A stretch of DNA of 64,000 bases from JAVEDQ01 sp963783105 (lineage in GTDB: Bacteria; Actinomycetota; Actinomycetes; Frankiales; Frankiaceae), in assembly GCA_963783105.1 (NCBI GenBank), contig CAWAMI010000003.1, forward strand, positions 1 to 64,000, given 5' to 3'. The translations under genes and the position numbers were made by a program. This document shows positions 9,109-17,899 of the stretch, piece after piece (the stretch's first letter is position 1; every line of letters begins with the position of its first letter). The notes below the pieces were generated by a model. That model was not told the origin of the DNA. It did no database searches and saw only the letters and a list, made by a program, of their open reading frames with translations.

Positions 9109-10413
9109 TCAGGCCGTCGCGGGGCTGTGTGCAGGAATCGCCCCGTTCTTCGGCGCCCGTTCGCGCTGGTAGCGGCCGTACACGACGCCCAGGAACTCCT
9201 CGACGGCAACGGCGCAGGCGTTCGCCCGCGGCGAGGAGAAGATGTCGAAGGCGTGGTGGGCGCCGGGGAACTCGGCGTAGGCGACCGGTTGCCGGGACAC
9301 CTCGCGCAGCCGCCGGACGAACGAGCGGGCCTGGTCGACGGGGACGAGCGTGTCGTTGGTGCCGTGCAGCGCGAACAGCGGGGGCGCGTCGGCGCGGACG
9401 TGCGACATCGGGGACGCCTCGTCGAACACCTCGAACCGTTCGGCGAGCGTGGCCTTGACGACCTTGTCCTGCAGGACGTCGAGGACCTCGTCGTCGGGGA
9501 TCCGGTCGCGGTTGGTCCAGTCGTAGACGCCGTAGAACGGCACCGCGGCCATGACGGACGTGTCGACGTCCTCGAACCCGGGCTGCCAGAGGCGGTCCTG
9601 CGCCGTCAGGGCGTGCAGGGCGGTGAGGTGCCCGCCTGCGGAGCCTCCGGTGATGGCGACGAAGTCCGGGTCGCCGCCGTAGTCGGCGATGTTCTGCTTG
9701 ACCCACGCGACCGCACGCTTCACGTCGAGGATCTGATCCGGCCAGGTGGAGCGCGGGCTGAGCCGGTAGTTCAGCGAGATGCAGATCCAGCCCCGCTCGA
9801 CCAGGTGCGCCATCAGTGGCTGGGCCTGGCCGATCTTCTCGCCGTAGATCCAGGCCCCGCCGTGCACCTGGACGAGGACCGGGGCACGTCCGTCCCGTGG
9901 CAGGTCGTCCCGGCGCCACACGTCGAGGTGGTTGCGGTGCCCCGCCGGCCCGTAGCTGATGTCGGAGTGCTGCGTGTAGCGCTTGTGTACCTGGAGCATG
10001 CGCACCACGCCCGGCTGCGCCCGCGGCGGTGCGTCCGCATCGGGCCGGGCGGGCTGGGCGATCTGATCCCGGTAGTCGGGCCCGAGCGCCTCACGCAACG
10101 CCCCGTCGAGGATGCTCGCGGCGGGGCGCGCCCGGTGCCGGAGGGCGACGAGCCCCGCGGCCGACGCCGCGGACAGGGCGAGGCCCAGCTTGCCCGGGGT
10201 GGAGCGCAGGGCCCCGTGGCGGACGGCCGTCGCGGTCTCGACGACCGTGAGACCGAGGTACGGACCCGGCACCTCGGAGGTCACGAACCCCGCCGCGAAG
10301 GACGCGACCGAGCTCGGGCCGGTGTAGGTGAGCGGCCGGTGGGCGTTCAGGGTGTTCAGCGCACCGAGTCCGCTGGCGGCCAGATACGCGAGACCGGCGA
10401 GACGTGAACCCAT
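9109..10413 (-). CDS. Alpha/beta-hydrolase carboxylesterase (LipC-like, HSL family)
   Basis: A 434-residue esterase. The oxyanion-hole motif VHGGAW, the nucleophile elbow GGSAGG, the acid in HGTNDTLVP and the base in PGAHHAFD give a complete Ser-Asp-His triad of the hormone-sensitive-lipase type. The first 100 residues carry hydrophobic stretches (LAYLAASGLGALN, LGLALSAASAAGLVAL), so the enzyme is probably membrane-associated, as in mycobacterial LipC-like proteins, which have a similar length. Start ATG has a good GGAGGATGG-type ribosome site. Likely substrates are short-chain or lipid esters; the specific one cannot be told. Confidence 0.85.
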   Translation of the reverse strand: MGSRLAGLAYLAASGLGALNTLNAHRPLTYTGPSSVASFAAGFVTSEVPGPYLGLTVVETATAVRHGALRSTPGKLGLALSAASAAGLVALRHRARPAASILDGALREALGPDYRDQIAQPARPDADAPPRAQPGVVRMLQVHKRYTQHSDISYGPAGHRNHLDVWRRDDLPRDGRAPVLVQVHGGAWIYGEKIGQAQPLMAHLVERGWICISLNYRLSPRSTWPDQILDVKRAVAWVKQNIADYGGDPDFVAITGGSAGGHLTALHALTAQDRLWQPGFEDVDTSVMAAVPFYGVYDWTNRDRIPDDEVLDVLQDKVVKATLAERFEVFDEASPMSHVRADAPPLFALHGTNDTLVPVDQARSFVRRLREVSRQPVAYAEFPGAHHAFDIFSSPRANACAVAVEEFLGVVYGRYQRERAPKNGAIPAHSPATA

Positions 10414-10466
10414 CGCTCCATCCTCCCTGATGCCTGCGGCCGGGCTGCGGGCAGCACCGCGATCGG

Positions 10467-11525
10467 CTACTCGGCCGCCAGGTGCGGACCGAGCAGGGAC
10501 AGATCGGCATCACTCAGGCGGTCGGATGCGGTCTTCGCCTGGTGCCAGTACGGATAGAGCAGCGGGGGCGCGCTCACCTCGTCCAGCCGGGCCATCTCGT
10601 CGCCCGAGAGCTCCAGGTCGGCCGCCCCGAGGTTGTCGGCGAGCTGGTCCTCGTTCCGGGCTCCGACGATCACCGAGGTGACGGCCGGGCGCTGGAGGAG
10701 CCAGGCGAGCGCGACCTGCGCCGGCGAGGCGTCGCGCTGCTCGGCCACCTCGACCAGCACGTCGACGGTGTCGTAGAGCTTCTCCTCGTCGCGGACCGGC
10801 GGCTCGTCCCACTCGGTGAGGTGCCGCGAGCCCTCGGGGCCGGACTGGCCGCGCCGGTACTTCCCGGACATCAGGCCGCCCGCGAGCGGGCTCCAGACGA
10901 GGATGCCGAGGCCGGCGTCGATCGCCGCCGGCACCAGCTCGTACTCCGCGTCCCGGGCCTGCAGCGAGTAGAAGATCTGTTCGCTGACGAACCGGGGGAG
11001 TCGCTCCCGCTCGGAGACCCCCAGCGCCTTCATGAGGTGCCAGCCCGAGTAGTTCGAGGCGCCGACGTAGCGGACCTTGCCGGCGCGGACGAGGTCGTCG
11101 AGCGCCCCCAGGGTCTCCTCGAGCGGCGTGCGACCGTCCCAGGCGTGCAGCTGGTAGAGGTCGATGTGCTCGGTCTGCAGCCGCCGCAGGCTGGCCTCGC
11201 ACTGCCGGATGATCTCGGATCGCGAGACGCCCGCGTCGTTCGGACCGTCGCCCATCGGCATCCGGACCTTGGTCGCGAGCAGCACCTCGTCGCGGCGGCC
11301 GGCCAGCGCTTCGCCGACGATCTCCTCCGACGTGCCGCCCGAGTAGACGTTGGCGGTGTCGACGAGGTTGACCCCGGCGTCCAGACACATGGCGAGTTGG
11401 CGCTTGGCGCCCTCGAGGTCCGTGTCTCCGACGGAGGAGAACTTCCCCTCGCCGCCGAAGGTCATGGTCCCCATGGTCAGGACGGAGACGCGGAGGCCGG
11501 AGGAGCCCAGTTGCCGATAGCGCAT
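10467..11525 (-). CDS. Aldo/keto reductase
   Basis: A 352-residue NADPH-dependent aldo/keto reductase. It has the family opening MRYRQLGSSGLRVS, the DTANVYSGG segment with catalytic Asp and Tyr, the catalytic Lys in LLATKVRMP, and the IDLYQLHAWD segment. The last 100 residues contain the NADP-binding end VTSVIVGARNEDQL. This is the class often annotated as a YajO/Kv-beta-like or methylglyoxal-type reductase; physiological substrate unknown. Monocistronic by position, divergent from the DprE2-like gene. Confidence 0.85.
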   Translation of the reverse strand: MRYRQLGSSGLRVSVLTMGTMTFGGEGKFSSVGDTDLEGAKRQLAMCLDAGVNLVDTANVYSGGTSEEIVGEALAGRRDEVLLATKVRMPMGDGPNDAGVSRSEIIRQCEASLRRLQTEHIDLYQLHAWDGRTPLEETLGALDDLVRAGKVRYVGASNYSGWHLMKALGVSERERLPRFVSEQIFYSLQARDAEYELVPAAIDAGLGILVWSPLAGGLMSGKYRRGQSGPEGSRHLTEWDEPPVRDEEKLYDTVDVLVEVAEQRDASPAQVALAWLLQRPAVTSVIVGARNEDQLADNLGAADLELSGDEMARLDEVSAPPLLYPYWHQAKTASDRLSDADLSLLGPHLAAE

Positions 11526-11597
11526 GGTTCGCTGCTACCCAGCAGGGCGAAAATCTCGCGGGTCCGCGAGAACACCCGGACCCGTTGGGAGGTGGGC

Positions 11598-12348
11598 ATG
11601 ACCGCACCGCGCTGGGTGCTGCTGCTCGGCGGACGGAGCGAGATCGGCCTTCTCGTCGCGCGCGGGCTCGTGGCCCAGGGAACGCGCACCGTCGTGCTGG
11701 CCGCCCGGCGCAGCGCGGACCTCGACGACGAGGAGGCCACGCTGCGGGCGGCGGGAGCCACGACGGTCGAGCGGGTCGAGTTCGACGCCGACGACCTGGG
11801 CGCGCACGCCCCGCTTCTCGCCGAGGTCACGGAACGGCACGGTCCGCTGGACCTCGTCGTCGTCGCGTTCGGGGTGCTGGGGAACCAGGCGCTGGCCGAG
11901 CGCGACGCGGCGCACGCCGTCGCGATCGTCCACACGAACTATGTCGCGCACGTGCAGAGCTCTCACCCTGGTCGCAAGCCGGCTGCGCACGCAGGGCTCG
12001 GGGACGGTGGTGGTGTTCTCCTCGGTGGCCGGCGTGCGGGTGCGGCGGGCGAACTACGTCTACGGCTCGACCAAGGCGGCGTTGGACGGCTTCGCCAGCG
12101 GGCTGGCCGACGCGCTGCACGGCAGCGGTGCGCGACTGCTGCTGGTGCGACCCGGGTTCGTGATCGGGCGGATGACGAGGGGGATGGAGCCGGCGCCGCT
12201 CAGCAGCACCCCGCAGCAGGTGGCCGACGCGGTGCTCGGCGGGCTCCACGCCGGCAAGGCCGAGGTCTGGGTGCCGCCGGTGCTGCGCTACGTCTTCGCC
12301 GGAATGCGGGTGCTGCCGCGGGCCGTGTGGCGGCGAATGCCGCGCTGA
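11598..12348 (+). pseudogene. DprE2-like short-chain reductase, one frame break
   Basis: Resembles decaprenylphosphoryl-2-keto-ribose reductase DprE2, which works with DprE1 to make the arabinose donor for cell-wall arabinan. Seen: VLLLGGRSEIGL cofactor loop, VVVAFGVLG, NYVA, SSVAG with catalytic Ser, YGSTKA with Tyr and Lys, LLVRPGFV and a basic C-terminus, all in the order of that family. The frame breaks at about 11957 between NYVAHVQ and ALTLVASRLR; 751 nt in total fits one extra base. ATG at 11598 follows GGGAGGTGGG. No DprE1 gene is in the window, so a role in arabinan synthesis is inference and other SDR substrates remain possible. Confidence 0.75.
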
Positions 12349-12367
12349 AAAGCGGCGCATGGTTTTT
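12339..12367 (+). terminator. Possible weak terminator after the DprE2-like gene
   Basis: GCCGC at 12339-12343 can pair with GCGGC at 12352-12356 and is followed by TTTTT at 12363-12367. The stem is short and overlaps the stop region, so support is modest. Confidence 0.35.
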
Positions 12368-12463
12368 CCGGCTGCGCAAATTCGTCCGTATATGGACATT
12401 TCTCAGTGCCGAGGTGCTTGGGTGGGGGCGACCGGACCAGCCATCAGCGTCGTTGGAGGCCGG

Positions 12464-12910
12464 ATGAACCGCCCGCTCGCCGCAAGCTGCACGATCGTCG
12501 CCACCGGATGGGCGCTGGTTCTCGGCGCGGGTCCGGCCCTCGCCGCATCGAGCGGCGAAGGGGGCCAGAGCGCGTTCTTCAACAATTGCACCGAGGCCCG
12601 CGCGGCGGGCCAGTCGAACATCCCGGAGACCCAGTCCACGTATCGCAGGCAGCTGGACCGGGACGGGGACGGCATCGCCTGCGAGGACAACGAGGGTTCG
12701 GCCGGGACGACGAGCGGGTCGCCCAGCGGCGCAACGCCCGGGTCGCTCAGGGGCGGCGGCTCGGCCGGGATCCGCGTCAACAGCGGCAGCGGGGGCCGGG
12801 TCGACCGCACCGACCCCGCCGTGCCCGCGGTCGCGGGCGGGGTGGGCCTGCTGGTGCTCGGCGCGTCCGCCGTCGCGCTGCGCCGGCGGCCGGGCGCCTC
12901 CGGCGGATGA
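12464..12910 (+). CDS. Secreted Excalibur calcium-binding domain protein
   Basis: A 148-residue exported protein starting MNRPLAASC, with a signal peptide ending near ALAASS. Its middle carries an Excalibur motif: FFNNCTEA, then DRDGDGIACE, the Asp-rich loop expected to bind calcium, with two cysteines. A Gly/Ser-rich linker follows, then a hydrophobic segment (GGVGLLVLGASAVAL) and a basic tail RRRPG, so the C-terminus looks like a membrane anchor or sortase sorting signal, although no LPxTG motif is present. ATG at 12464 is preceded by GGAGG. The stop overlaps the start of the sortase gene (ATGA), a strong hint that the two act together at the cell surface. Confidence 0.75.
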   Translation: MNRPLAASCTIVATGWALVLGAGPALAASSGEGGQSAFFNNCTEARAAGQSNIPETQSTYRRQLDRDGDGIACEDNEGSAGTTSGSPSGATPGSLRGGGSAGIRVNSGSGGRVDRTDPAVPAVAGGVGLLVLGASAVALRRRPGASGG

Positions 12911-13539
12911 GCACGAGCGTCGTCCCGCCGGCGGCGCACGTGGACCGCCGGGCGGTGCTCGGAGCCGTCATCGGCGTCGTGCTGATCCTGTCGGCGATCG
13001 TCCTCCTCCTGCATCCCTACCGGCTGCCGTCGTCGGTGGGGGTCGCGCCGCCCGGCGGGACGGGCGCCGTCGGCACCGCCACCGTCGACACCACCGCGCC
13101 GGGTGACGTGCCGCAACGCCTCGCCATCGCGTCCATTCGCGTCGACGCCCCGGTGGTGCCCGTGTCCGTGACCGCCGGCCAGCTCGCCGTGCCCGAGGAC
13201 GGGCAGACGATCGGCTGGTGGCGCAGTGGCGCCGCACCCGCCGCCGGGGCGGGGACCGTCGTGCTGGCGGGGCACGTCGACACCAGGGGCGGCGGCCCCG
13301 GCGCGCTGTACCGCCTGGAGAGACTGCAGCCCGGCCAGACCGCCGCGGTGACGAGCCCGGCCGGCACCGAGACCTACCGCGTGGTCGCGCGGCAGGTCTT
13401 CCGCAAGGGACGCCTCCCGGCCGATCTGTTCTCCGCCGACGGGCCCGCCCGGCTGGCGGTCGTGACGTGCGGCGGCTCGTTCGACGAGCGCACGGGCACC
13501 TACGACTACAACCTCGTGGCCTACGCCGTCCCCGACTGA
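12907..13539 (+). CDS. Class F sortase
   Basis: A 210-residue membrane-bound transpeptidase. One N-terminal transmembrane helix (about 15-36, VLGAVIGVVLILSAIVLLL) is followed by a Pro/Gly linker and the sortase barrel, with catalytic His in VVLAGHVDT and Cys in AVVTCGGSF; a downstream arginine (DERTGTYDYN) can supply the third residue. This matches the short actinobacterial class F group. Sortases cut a surface protein near its C-terminal hydrophobic tail and join it to peptidoglycan. The overlapping upstream Excalibur gene is the obvious candidate substrate, but it lacks a canonical LPxTG, so the target is inference. Confidence 0.88.
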   Translation: MSTSVVPPAAHVDRRAVLGAVIGVVLILSAIVLLLHPYRLPSSVGVAPPGGTGAVGTATVDTTAPGDVPQRLAIASIRVDAPVVPVSVTAGQLAVPEDGQTIGWWRSGAAPAAGAGTVVLAGHVDTRGGGPGALYRLERLQPGQTAAVTSPAGTETYRVVARQVFRKGRLPADLFSADGPARLAVVTCGGSFDERTGTYDYNLVAYAVPD

Positions 13540-13603
13540 GACCGGTGCCGCCTGCATCGCCTCCGCGGCGATGCTCGTCCGGAGCGCGGACACCACGCTC
13601 GCA

Positions 13604-13624
13604 ACCGCCGCCGTAGGCGGCGGT
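13604..13624 (+). terminator. GC-only 9-bp hairpin after the sortase gene
   Basis: ACCGCCGCC (13604-13612) and GGCGGCGGT (13616-13624) pair perfectly around a GTA loop. It lies between sortase and Nudix genes; no T-run follows. A terminator is likely but not certain. Confidence 0.4.
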
Positions 13625-13651
13625 CGGGAGCGGGACTGCCAGGATGGGCAG

Positions 13652-14116
13652 GTGCCCAAGCGCAGCGCCGGTCTCCTGCTGTTCCGCCGAGCGTCGACCG
13701 GCCTCGAGGTCCTCCTCGGTCATCCCGGCGGCCCGTACTACGTCCGGAAGGACGACGGGGTGTGGACCCTGCCGAAGGGCGAGCTCGACCCGGACGAGGA
13801 CGCCGCGGCGGCCGCGATCCGCGAGTTCACCGAGGAGATGGGCAGCGCCCCGCCCGCGGGCCAGATGGTGCCGCTCGGCGAGGCGCGGCAGAGCAGCGGG
13901 AAGGTGAACGTGGTCTGGGCGGTTGAGGGCGACCTCGATGCCACCGCCGTCCGCAGCAACACGTTCCCGCTGGAGTGGCCGCCGCGCTCCGGCCGCATCC
14001 AGCAGGTCGAGGAGATCGACCGCGCGGGCTGGTTCCGGCTCGACGTGGCGCGGCGCAAGATCCGACCGGGTCAGCTGCCGTTCCTCGACCGGCTCGAGGC
14101 GCTCGTCGAAGCGTGA
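13652..14116 (+). CDS. Nudix hydrolase
   Basis: A 154-residue pyrophosphohydrolase. The Nudix box lies near residues 40-62: PKGELDPDEDA, then AAIREFTEEMG, with the REFTEE core that binds metal. The protein opens with AGLLLFRR and closes with a tryptophan-containing region and RPGQLPFLDRL, typical of the short NUDIX proteins linked to ADP-ribose or diadenosine polyphosphate hydrolysis. GTG at 13652 is chosen from the position of VPKRSAGLLLF and the upstream AGGATGGG. Substrate unknown. Confidence 0.88.
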   Translation: MPKRSAGLLLFRRASTGLEVLLGHPGGPYYVRKDDGVWTLPKGELDPDEDAAAAAIREFTEEMGSAPPAGQMVPLGEARQSSGKVNVVWAVEGDLDATAVRSNTFPLEWPPRSGRIQQVEEIDRAGWFRLDVARRKIRPGQLPFLDRLEALVEA

Positions 14117-14126
14117 TCGATTCGGC

Positions 14127-14215
14127 GAATACATACAGCGTGCCCCTCGAGCATGATCGACTGCCCCGGTTTGTCCCACTTCCCGGCATGATCGACTCGT
14201 GAGTTGTATGTATTC
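14127..14215. repeat. 89-nt element with perfect 10-bp inverted ends
   Basis: GAATACATAC at 14127-14136 is the exact reverse complement of GTATGTATTC at 14206-14215. The interior holds two copies of CATGATCGACT (14152-14162 and 14188-14198), with a third related copy just outside at 14111. The ends are AT-rich, unlike the rest of the window. It could be a REP/MITE-like repeat, a long-range hairpin or a regulator site. Not coding. Confidence 0.6.
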
Positions 14216-14256
14216 ACCGCGGGCACCGGGGGCTGAGCTCGCTCGTTCTCCTTGAT

Positions 14257-14445
14257 GTGAGCGAGAGGGAGCAGCCGGAGTTCGACTGGGCCTGGATCCG
14301 CGAGGCCGAGATCCGTGAGCTGTCGGCGCACGGACGGCAGGTGCAGGCCCGCATGAACACGCCGGTGCCCGAGCCGCGCCGGCCCTCCTGGTTCAAGCGG
14401 CTGCGCTTCCGCCTGTTCCTCGCGCTCGGCGGGCGGCGGCGCTGA
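14257..14445 (+). CDS. Small basic hypothetical protein
   Basis: A 62-residue protein beginning at a GTG (MSEREQPEFDWAW) with an acidic, Trp-rich N-terminus and a strongly basic, weakly hydrophobic C-terminus (WFKRLRFRLFLALGGRRR). The end resembles a short membrane-interacting amphipathic helix. It stands alone between the inverted-repeat element and the convergent quinone-reductase gene. No family recognised. Confidence 0.5.
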   Translation: MSEREQPEFDWAWIREAEIRELSAHGRQVQARMNTPVPEPRRPSWFKRLRFRLFLALGGRRR

Positions 14446-14463
14446 GCGGGCCTCGGGCCGCCC

Positions 14464-15411
14464 TCAGCTGCAGTCGAGCAGGATCTTCCCGCTCACCGCC
14501 CGGTTGCCGAGCAGGTCGAAGGCTTGCGTCACCGCGTCGAGCGGCAGCACCCGATCGATCCGGATGGACATGCGGCCCTCGGCCAGCACCCGCAGCGCCT
14601 TCTCCAGGCCCGAGCGCCGCTCCGCGTCGCTCAACCCGAGGCCGCCGTAGCCGAGCAGCCGCTTACTGGACCGGTAGACCTGCTGGAGGTTGAAGGCGAC
14701 GTCCGCGCCGGCGCTGGTCCCGTAGACCACGACCCGCCCTCGCGGCGCGACGAGCTCGAGGGCCGCCGCGGTGAACGCGCCGCCGAGCGGGTCGATGACC
14801 ACCGTGGGTTCGAGGTCGCGCGCGGCGTCGCCCAGACCCTCGGCGTCACTGACGAGCACGTCGCTCGCCCTGCTGGCCCGGATCGCCTCCGCCTTGTCCG
14901 CGCTCCCGGTCTGTCCCACGACGGTCGCGCCGGTCGAGGCGGCGAAGCTGCAGATCGCCCCGCCCACCCCGCCGCTCGCGCCGAGCACGAGCACCCGGTC
15001 CTCCGCAGCGACCTGCCCCACCGGCCCCACGACGTTGTAGGCCGTCAGCCCGGCGACACCCATGGCGGCGGCCTGCTGCAGATCGACGCCGTCGGGCAGC
15101 GGGATCACCGCCATCTCCGGCACCACCGCCGCCTGCGCCCACACCCCGTCGCGGCCGGAGCCCAGCGCCCCGCCGGCCACCATCACCGGGCGGCCGAAGA
15201 CCGTCCCGGACGCCTCGCCGCCGAGGACCCGGGGGAGCGGACCATCGGCCGCGACCAGCCCCTCGGCCGTGTACCGGTCGACCGGGTTCACCCCGGCGTA
15301 GGCGAGGTCGACGAGCACCTCGCCCTCGTCGACCTCCGGCAGTTCGACCTCGGTGACCGTCGGCGGCTCCGCGTGATTGCGGAGCTGCACGGCCCGCACG
15401 CCTGCGCTCAT
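14464..15411 (-). CDS. Zinc-type alcohol dehydrogenase-like NADPH:quinone reductase
   Basis: A 315-residue medium-chain dehydrogenase/reductase of the quinone-oxidoreductase group. The GroES-like domain (GVNPVDRYTAEG) is followed by a Rossmann domain with VLVLGASGGVGGA. No zinc-binding cysteine clusters are visible, which fits zinc-free quinone reductases. Catalysis would be NADPH-dependent reduction of a quinone or enone in the cytoplasm. Its start is 203 nt from the plus-strand TerD-AIM24 gene, giving a divergent promoter region. Confidence 0.85.
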   Translation of the reverse strand: MSAGVRAVQLRNHAEPPTVTEVELPEVDEGEVLVDLAYAGVNPVDRYTAEGLVAADGPLPRVLGGEASGTVFGRPVMVAGGALGSGRDGVWAQAAVVPEMAVIPLPDGVDLQQAAAMGVAGLTAYNVVGPVGQVAAEDRVLVLGASGGVGGAICSFAASTGATVVGQTGSADKAEAIRASRASDVLVSDAEGLGDAARDLEPTVVIDPLGGAFTAAALELVAPRGRVVVYGTSAGADVAFNLQQVYRSSKRLLGYGGLGLSDAERRSGLEKALRVLAEGRMSIRIDRVLPLDAVTQAFDLLGNRAVSGKILLDCS

Positions 15412-15613
15412 GGCTGGAAGCTTCCCTCCCGGCGGCCGACCACACGGTGCCCCGGGCGGTTGCGGTCTGCCACGACGCGCCCGAAACGGAGATCAACCGC
15501 AGCCCGCCCTCGTTATGCTCCTGCTCGCACGCCGTCACCTCGACGCTGCCGCCGAGTGCGGTTCGAGGACTGTCGACGACAGCTGTCACGCGACCGAGTG
15601 CCCGGGAGGCGAT

Positions 15614-17201
15614 GTGGGTCGGGAGATCCAGCGAGGACAGAAGCTCCGGCTGACGGACCTGACCGCCGGCACCGACCTCTACGTCGGCATCGTCCTCGAC
15701 GCCCCGGGCCTGGCCTTCGACATCACGCTGTTCGGCCTCGACGCCCAGGAGACGATGGCCGGCGACGACTGGTTCATCTTCTTCAACAACGCCACCTCGC
15801 CGGACGGCTCCGTCCAGCTGCTGGGGCCGCAGGCCGGGGACCACCAGTCCTTCCGCGCGACCTTGGACAAGGTTCCCGCGCACATCGACCGGCTCGCGTT
15901 CGTCGGCACCGTGGACGGCGCCGGCACCATGGCGCAGCTGTCGTCGGGCTACCTGCGGATCGTCGCGGGAGGCGAGGAGGTGGCGCGCTACTCCATCGCC
16001 GGCAGCGACTTCACGGCCGAGAACACGGTGATGCTCGGCGAGTTCTACCGACGCGACGGCTGGCGTTTCACCGCGATCGGGCAGGGTTTCGCGGGCGGGC
16101 TCGCCGACGTCGTCCGGCACTACGGCGGCGAGGTCGACGATGAGGACGAGAGTCCGCCCGCGCCGGAGCCCGCTGCTGCCGGCGGCGCGCCGGGGTTCGC
16201 CCCTCCCGCCGCTCCGCCGGCCCCACCGCCCGGCTTCGCGCCGCCGCCCGGTGCCGCCGCGCCGTCGCCGGCGACGCAGCCGCCTCCGCCGCCGCCCGGA
16301 TTCGGACCGCCGGCCGGCGCGCCCGCACCGCCCTCGGCCCCGCCGCCACCGCCGGCCACATACCAGCCTCCGCAGGCGCCGGCCGCGTACCAGCCGCCGG
16401 GTCCGCCGCAACCGCCCGGTCCGCCGCAACCGTCCCGGTCCGCCGCAGCCGCCCGGTCCGCCGCAGCCGCCCGGTCAGTACGGCCCGCCCGGCGCCGGCG
16501 CGGCCGCCGTGGGCACCGGCGCGCCCGTGCCGGCACCGCCCGCCCCCGGCCTCGCCCCGCTGGACGAGTTCAAGGAGCGTTCGGCCTCCGGCCGGCGGTG
16601 GTTCAGTCAGAACTCGAAGCTGGTCAAGGTGACGCTGCAGAACACCGAGGTGCTCGCGAAGCGCGGCGCGATGGTGGCGTACCAGGGCGACGTCGACTTC
16701 GACTACGAGGGCGGCGGCATCAGCCGCCGCGTCCGCGGCCGGCTCACCGGCCAGGGCATGAAGCTCATGCGCTGCGCGGGCAACGGTGAGGTCTTCCTCG
16801 CCGACGCCGCCTCCGACCTGCACATCATCGAGCTGCAGGGCGACGGCCTCACCGTCTCGGCGAAGCAGGTCCTCGCCTTCGACGCCGACCTCACCTTCGA
16901 CGAGCAGCGACTCGAGGGCGTCGGCATCCAGGGCGGGGCGATGTACGTGCTCGCCTTCTCCGGCACCGGTTCGGTCGTCGTCATGACCCAGGGCACCCCC
17001 GTGGTGCTGAACTGCGACGCCCCGACCTACGCCGACACCAACGCCGCCGTCGCCTGGAGCAGCGGCATGCGCGTCACCGTCGCCAGTGCGGTGCGGCTGC
17101 AGCAGATGCACTGGATGACCGGTCCGACGGGGGAGACCTACACCTTGCAGATGATGGGCATGCCCGGTCAGTTCGTCATCGTCCAGCCGTACGAAGTCTG
17201 A
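15614..17201 (+). pseudogene. TerD-AIM24 fusion protein, frame broken once in a Pro-rich repeat
   Basis: About 528 residues when repaired. The N-terminal 170 residues form a TerD domain: DLTAGTDLYVGIVLDAPG, FDITLFGLD, DWFIFFNNATSPDG and WRFTAIGQGF, the stress/tellurium-resistance calcium-binding fold. A Pro/Ala/Gln-rich linker (about 170-320) holds an 18-nt repeat encoding PPQPPG. The last 210 residues are AIM24-like (LVKVTLQNTEVLAKRGAMVAYQG). In one repeat copy an extra T stands at 16433 and shifts the frame; downstream the other frame continues into the AIM24 domain. GTG at 15614 lies after GGGAGG. It heads a row of three AIM24 genes. The extra T in a repeated GC tract could be a sequencing error. 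Confidence 0.75.
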
Positions 17202-17218
17202 GCAGGAGGGCTGCAGCT

Positions 17219-17875
17219 GTGCGAGGCGTACTGCTCGAGAAGTTCGGCGAGGTCGAGGTCCCGCAGCGGATGAGCAAGCAGGGCCCGAAGATCGTCCGGG
17301 TGGCGATGCAGCCCGGGCAGGACCTGCTGGCCAAGCGCGGCTCGATGATCGCCTACGAGGGGCTGGTCGAATTCAAGGGCGAGATCCCCAAGCTGCGCCA
17401 GCTGGCGAAGTCGTGGGCCACCGGCGAGGGCGTCAAGCTCATGAACTGCCAGGGTCACGGCGACCTGTTCCTCGCCGACTACGGTCGTGACGTCGTGATC
17501 CTGCAGCTGCAGGGCCAGGGCCTGTCGGTCTCGGGCACCAACCTGCTGGCCTTCGACGCGACGCTCGACTGGAACATCGAGCGGGTCAAGGGCTTCGCCA
17601 AGCTGGCCGGCCAGGGCCTGTTCAACGTCGCGATCCGCGGCACCGGCTGGGTCGCGCTGTGCACGCACGGCACGCCCGTCGTCCTCGACGCCGGCGAGGC
17701 GCCGACGTTCGTCGACACCAATGCGCTGGTCGCCTGGTCGACGGAGCTGAACGTCCGGCCGCACCGCACGGCCAAGCTCGGTGGGCTCATCGGCCGGGGC
17801 AGCGGCGAGGCGTTCCAGATGGCGTTCACCGGCCGCGGCTTCGTCGTCGTGCAGCCGAGCGAAGTGGAAGCCTGA
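17219..17875 (+). CDS. AIM24 family protein, second in tandem
   Basis: A 218-residue AIM24 (TIGR00266-type) beta-rich protein of unknown biochemical role. Shared landmarks with both neighbours: PGQDLLAKRGSMIAYEG, LMNCQGHGDLFLADYG, LQGQGLSVSG and LAFDATL, then CTHGTPVVLD and FVVVQPSEV. No signal peptide or membrane helix. GTG at 17219 follows AGGAGGG, 18 nt after the stop of the fusion gene, so the three are one operon. Paralogy by gene duplication is clear from the repeated order of motifs. Confidence 0.85.
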   Translation: MRGVLLEKFGEVEVPQRMSKQGPKIVRVAMQPGQDLLAKRGSMIAYEGLVEFKGEIPKLRQLAKSWATGEGVKLMNCQGHGDLFLADYGRDVVILQLQGQGLSVSGTNLLAFDATLDWNIERVKGFAKLAGQGLFNVAIRGTGWVALCTHGTPVVLDAGEAPTFVDTNALVAWSTELNVRPHRTAKLGGLIGRGSGEAFQMAFTGRGFVVVQPSEVEA

Positions 17876-17899
17876 TGAGCGAGAGCGGGGTCTAGAGCC

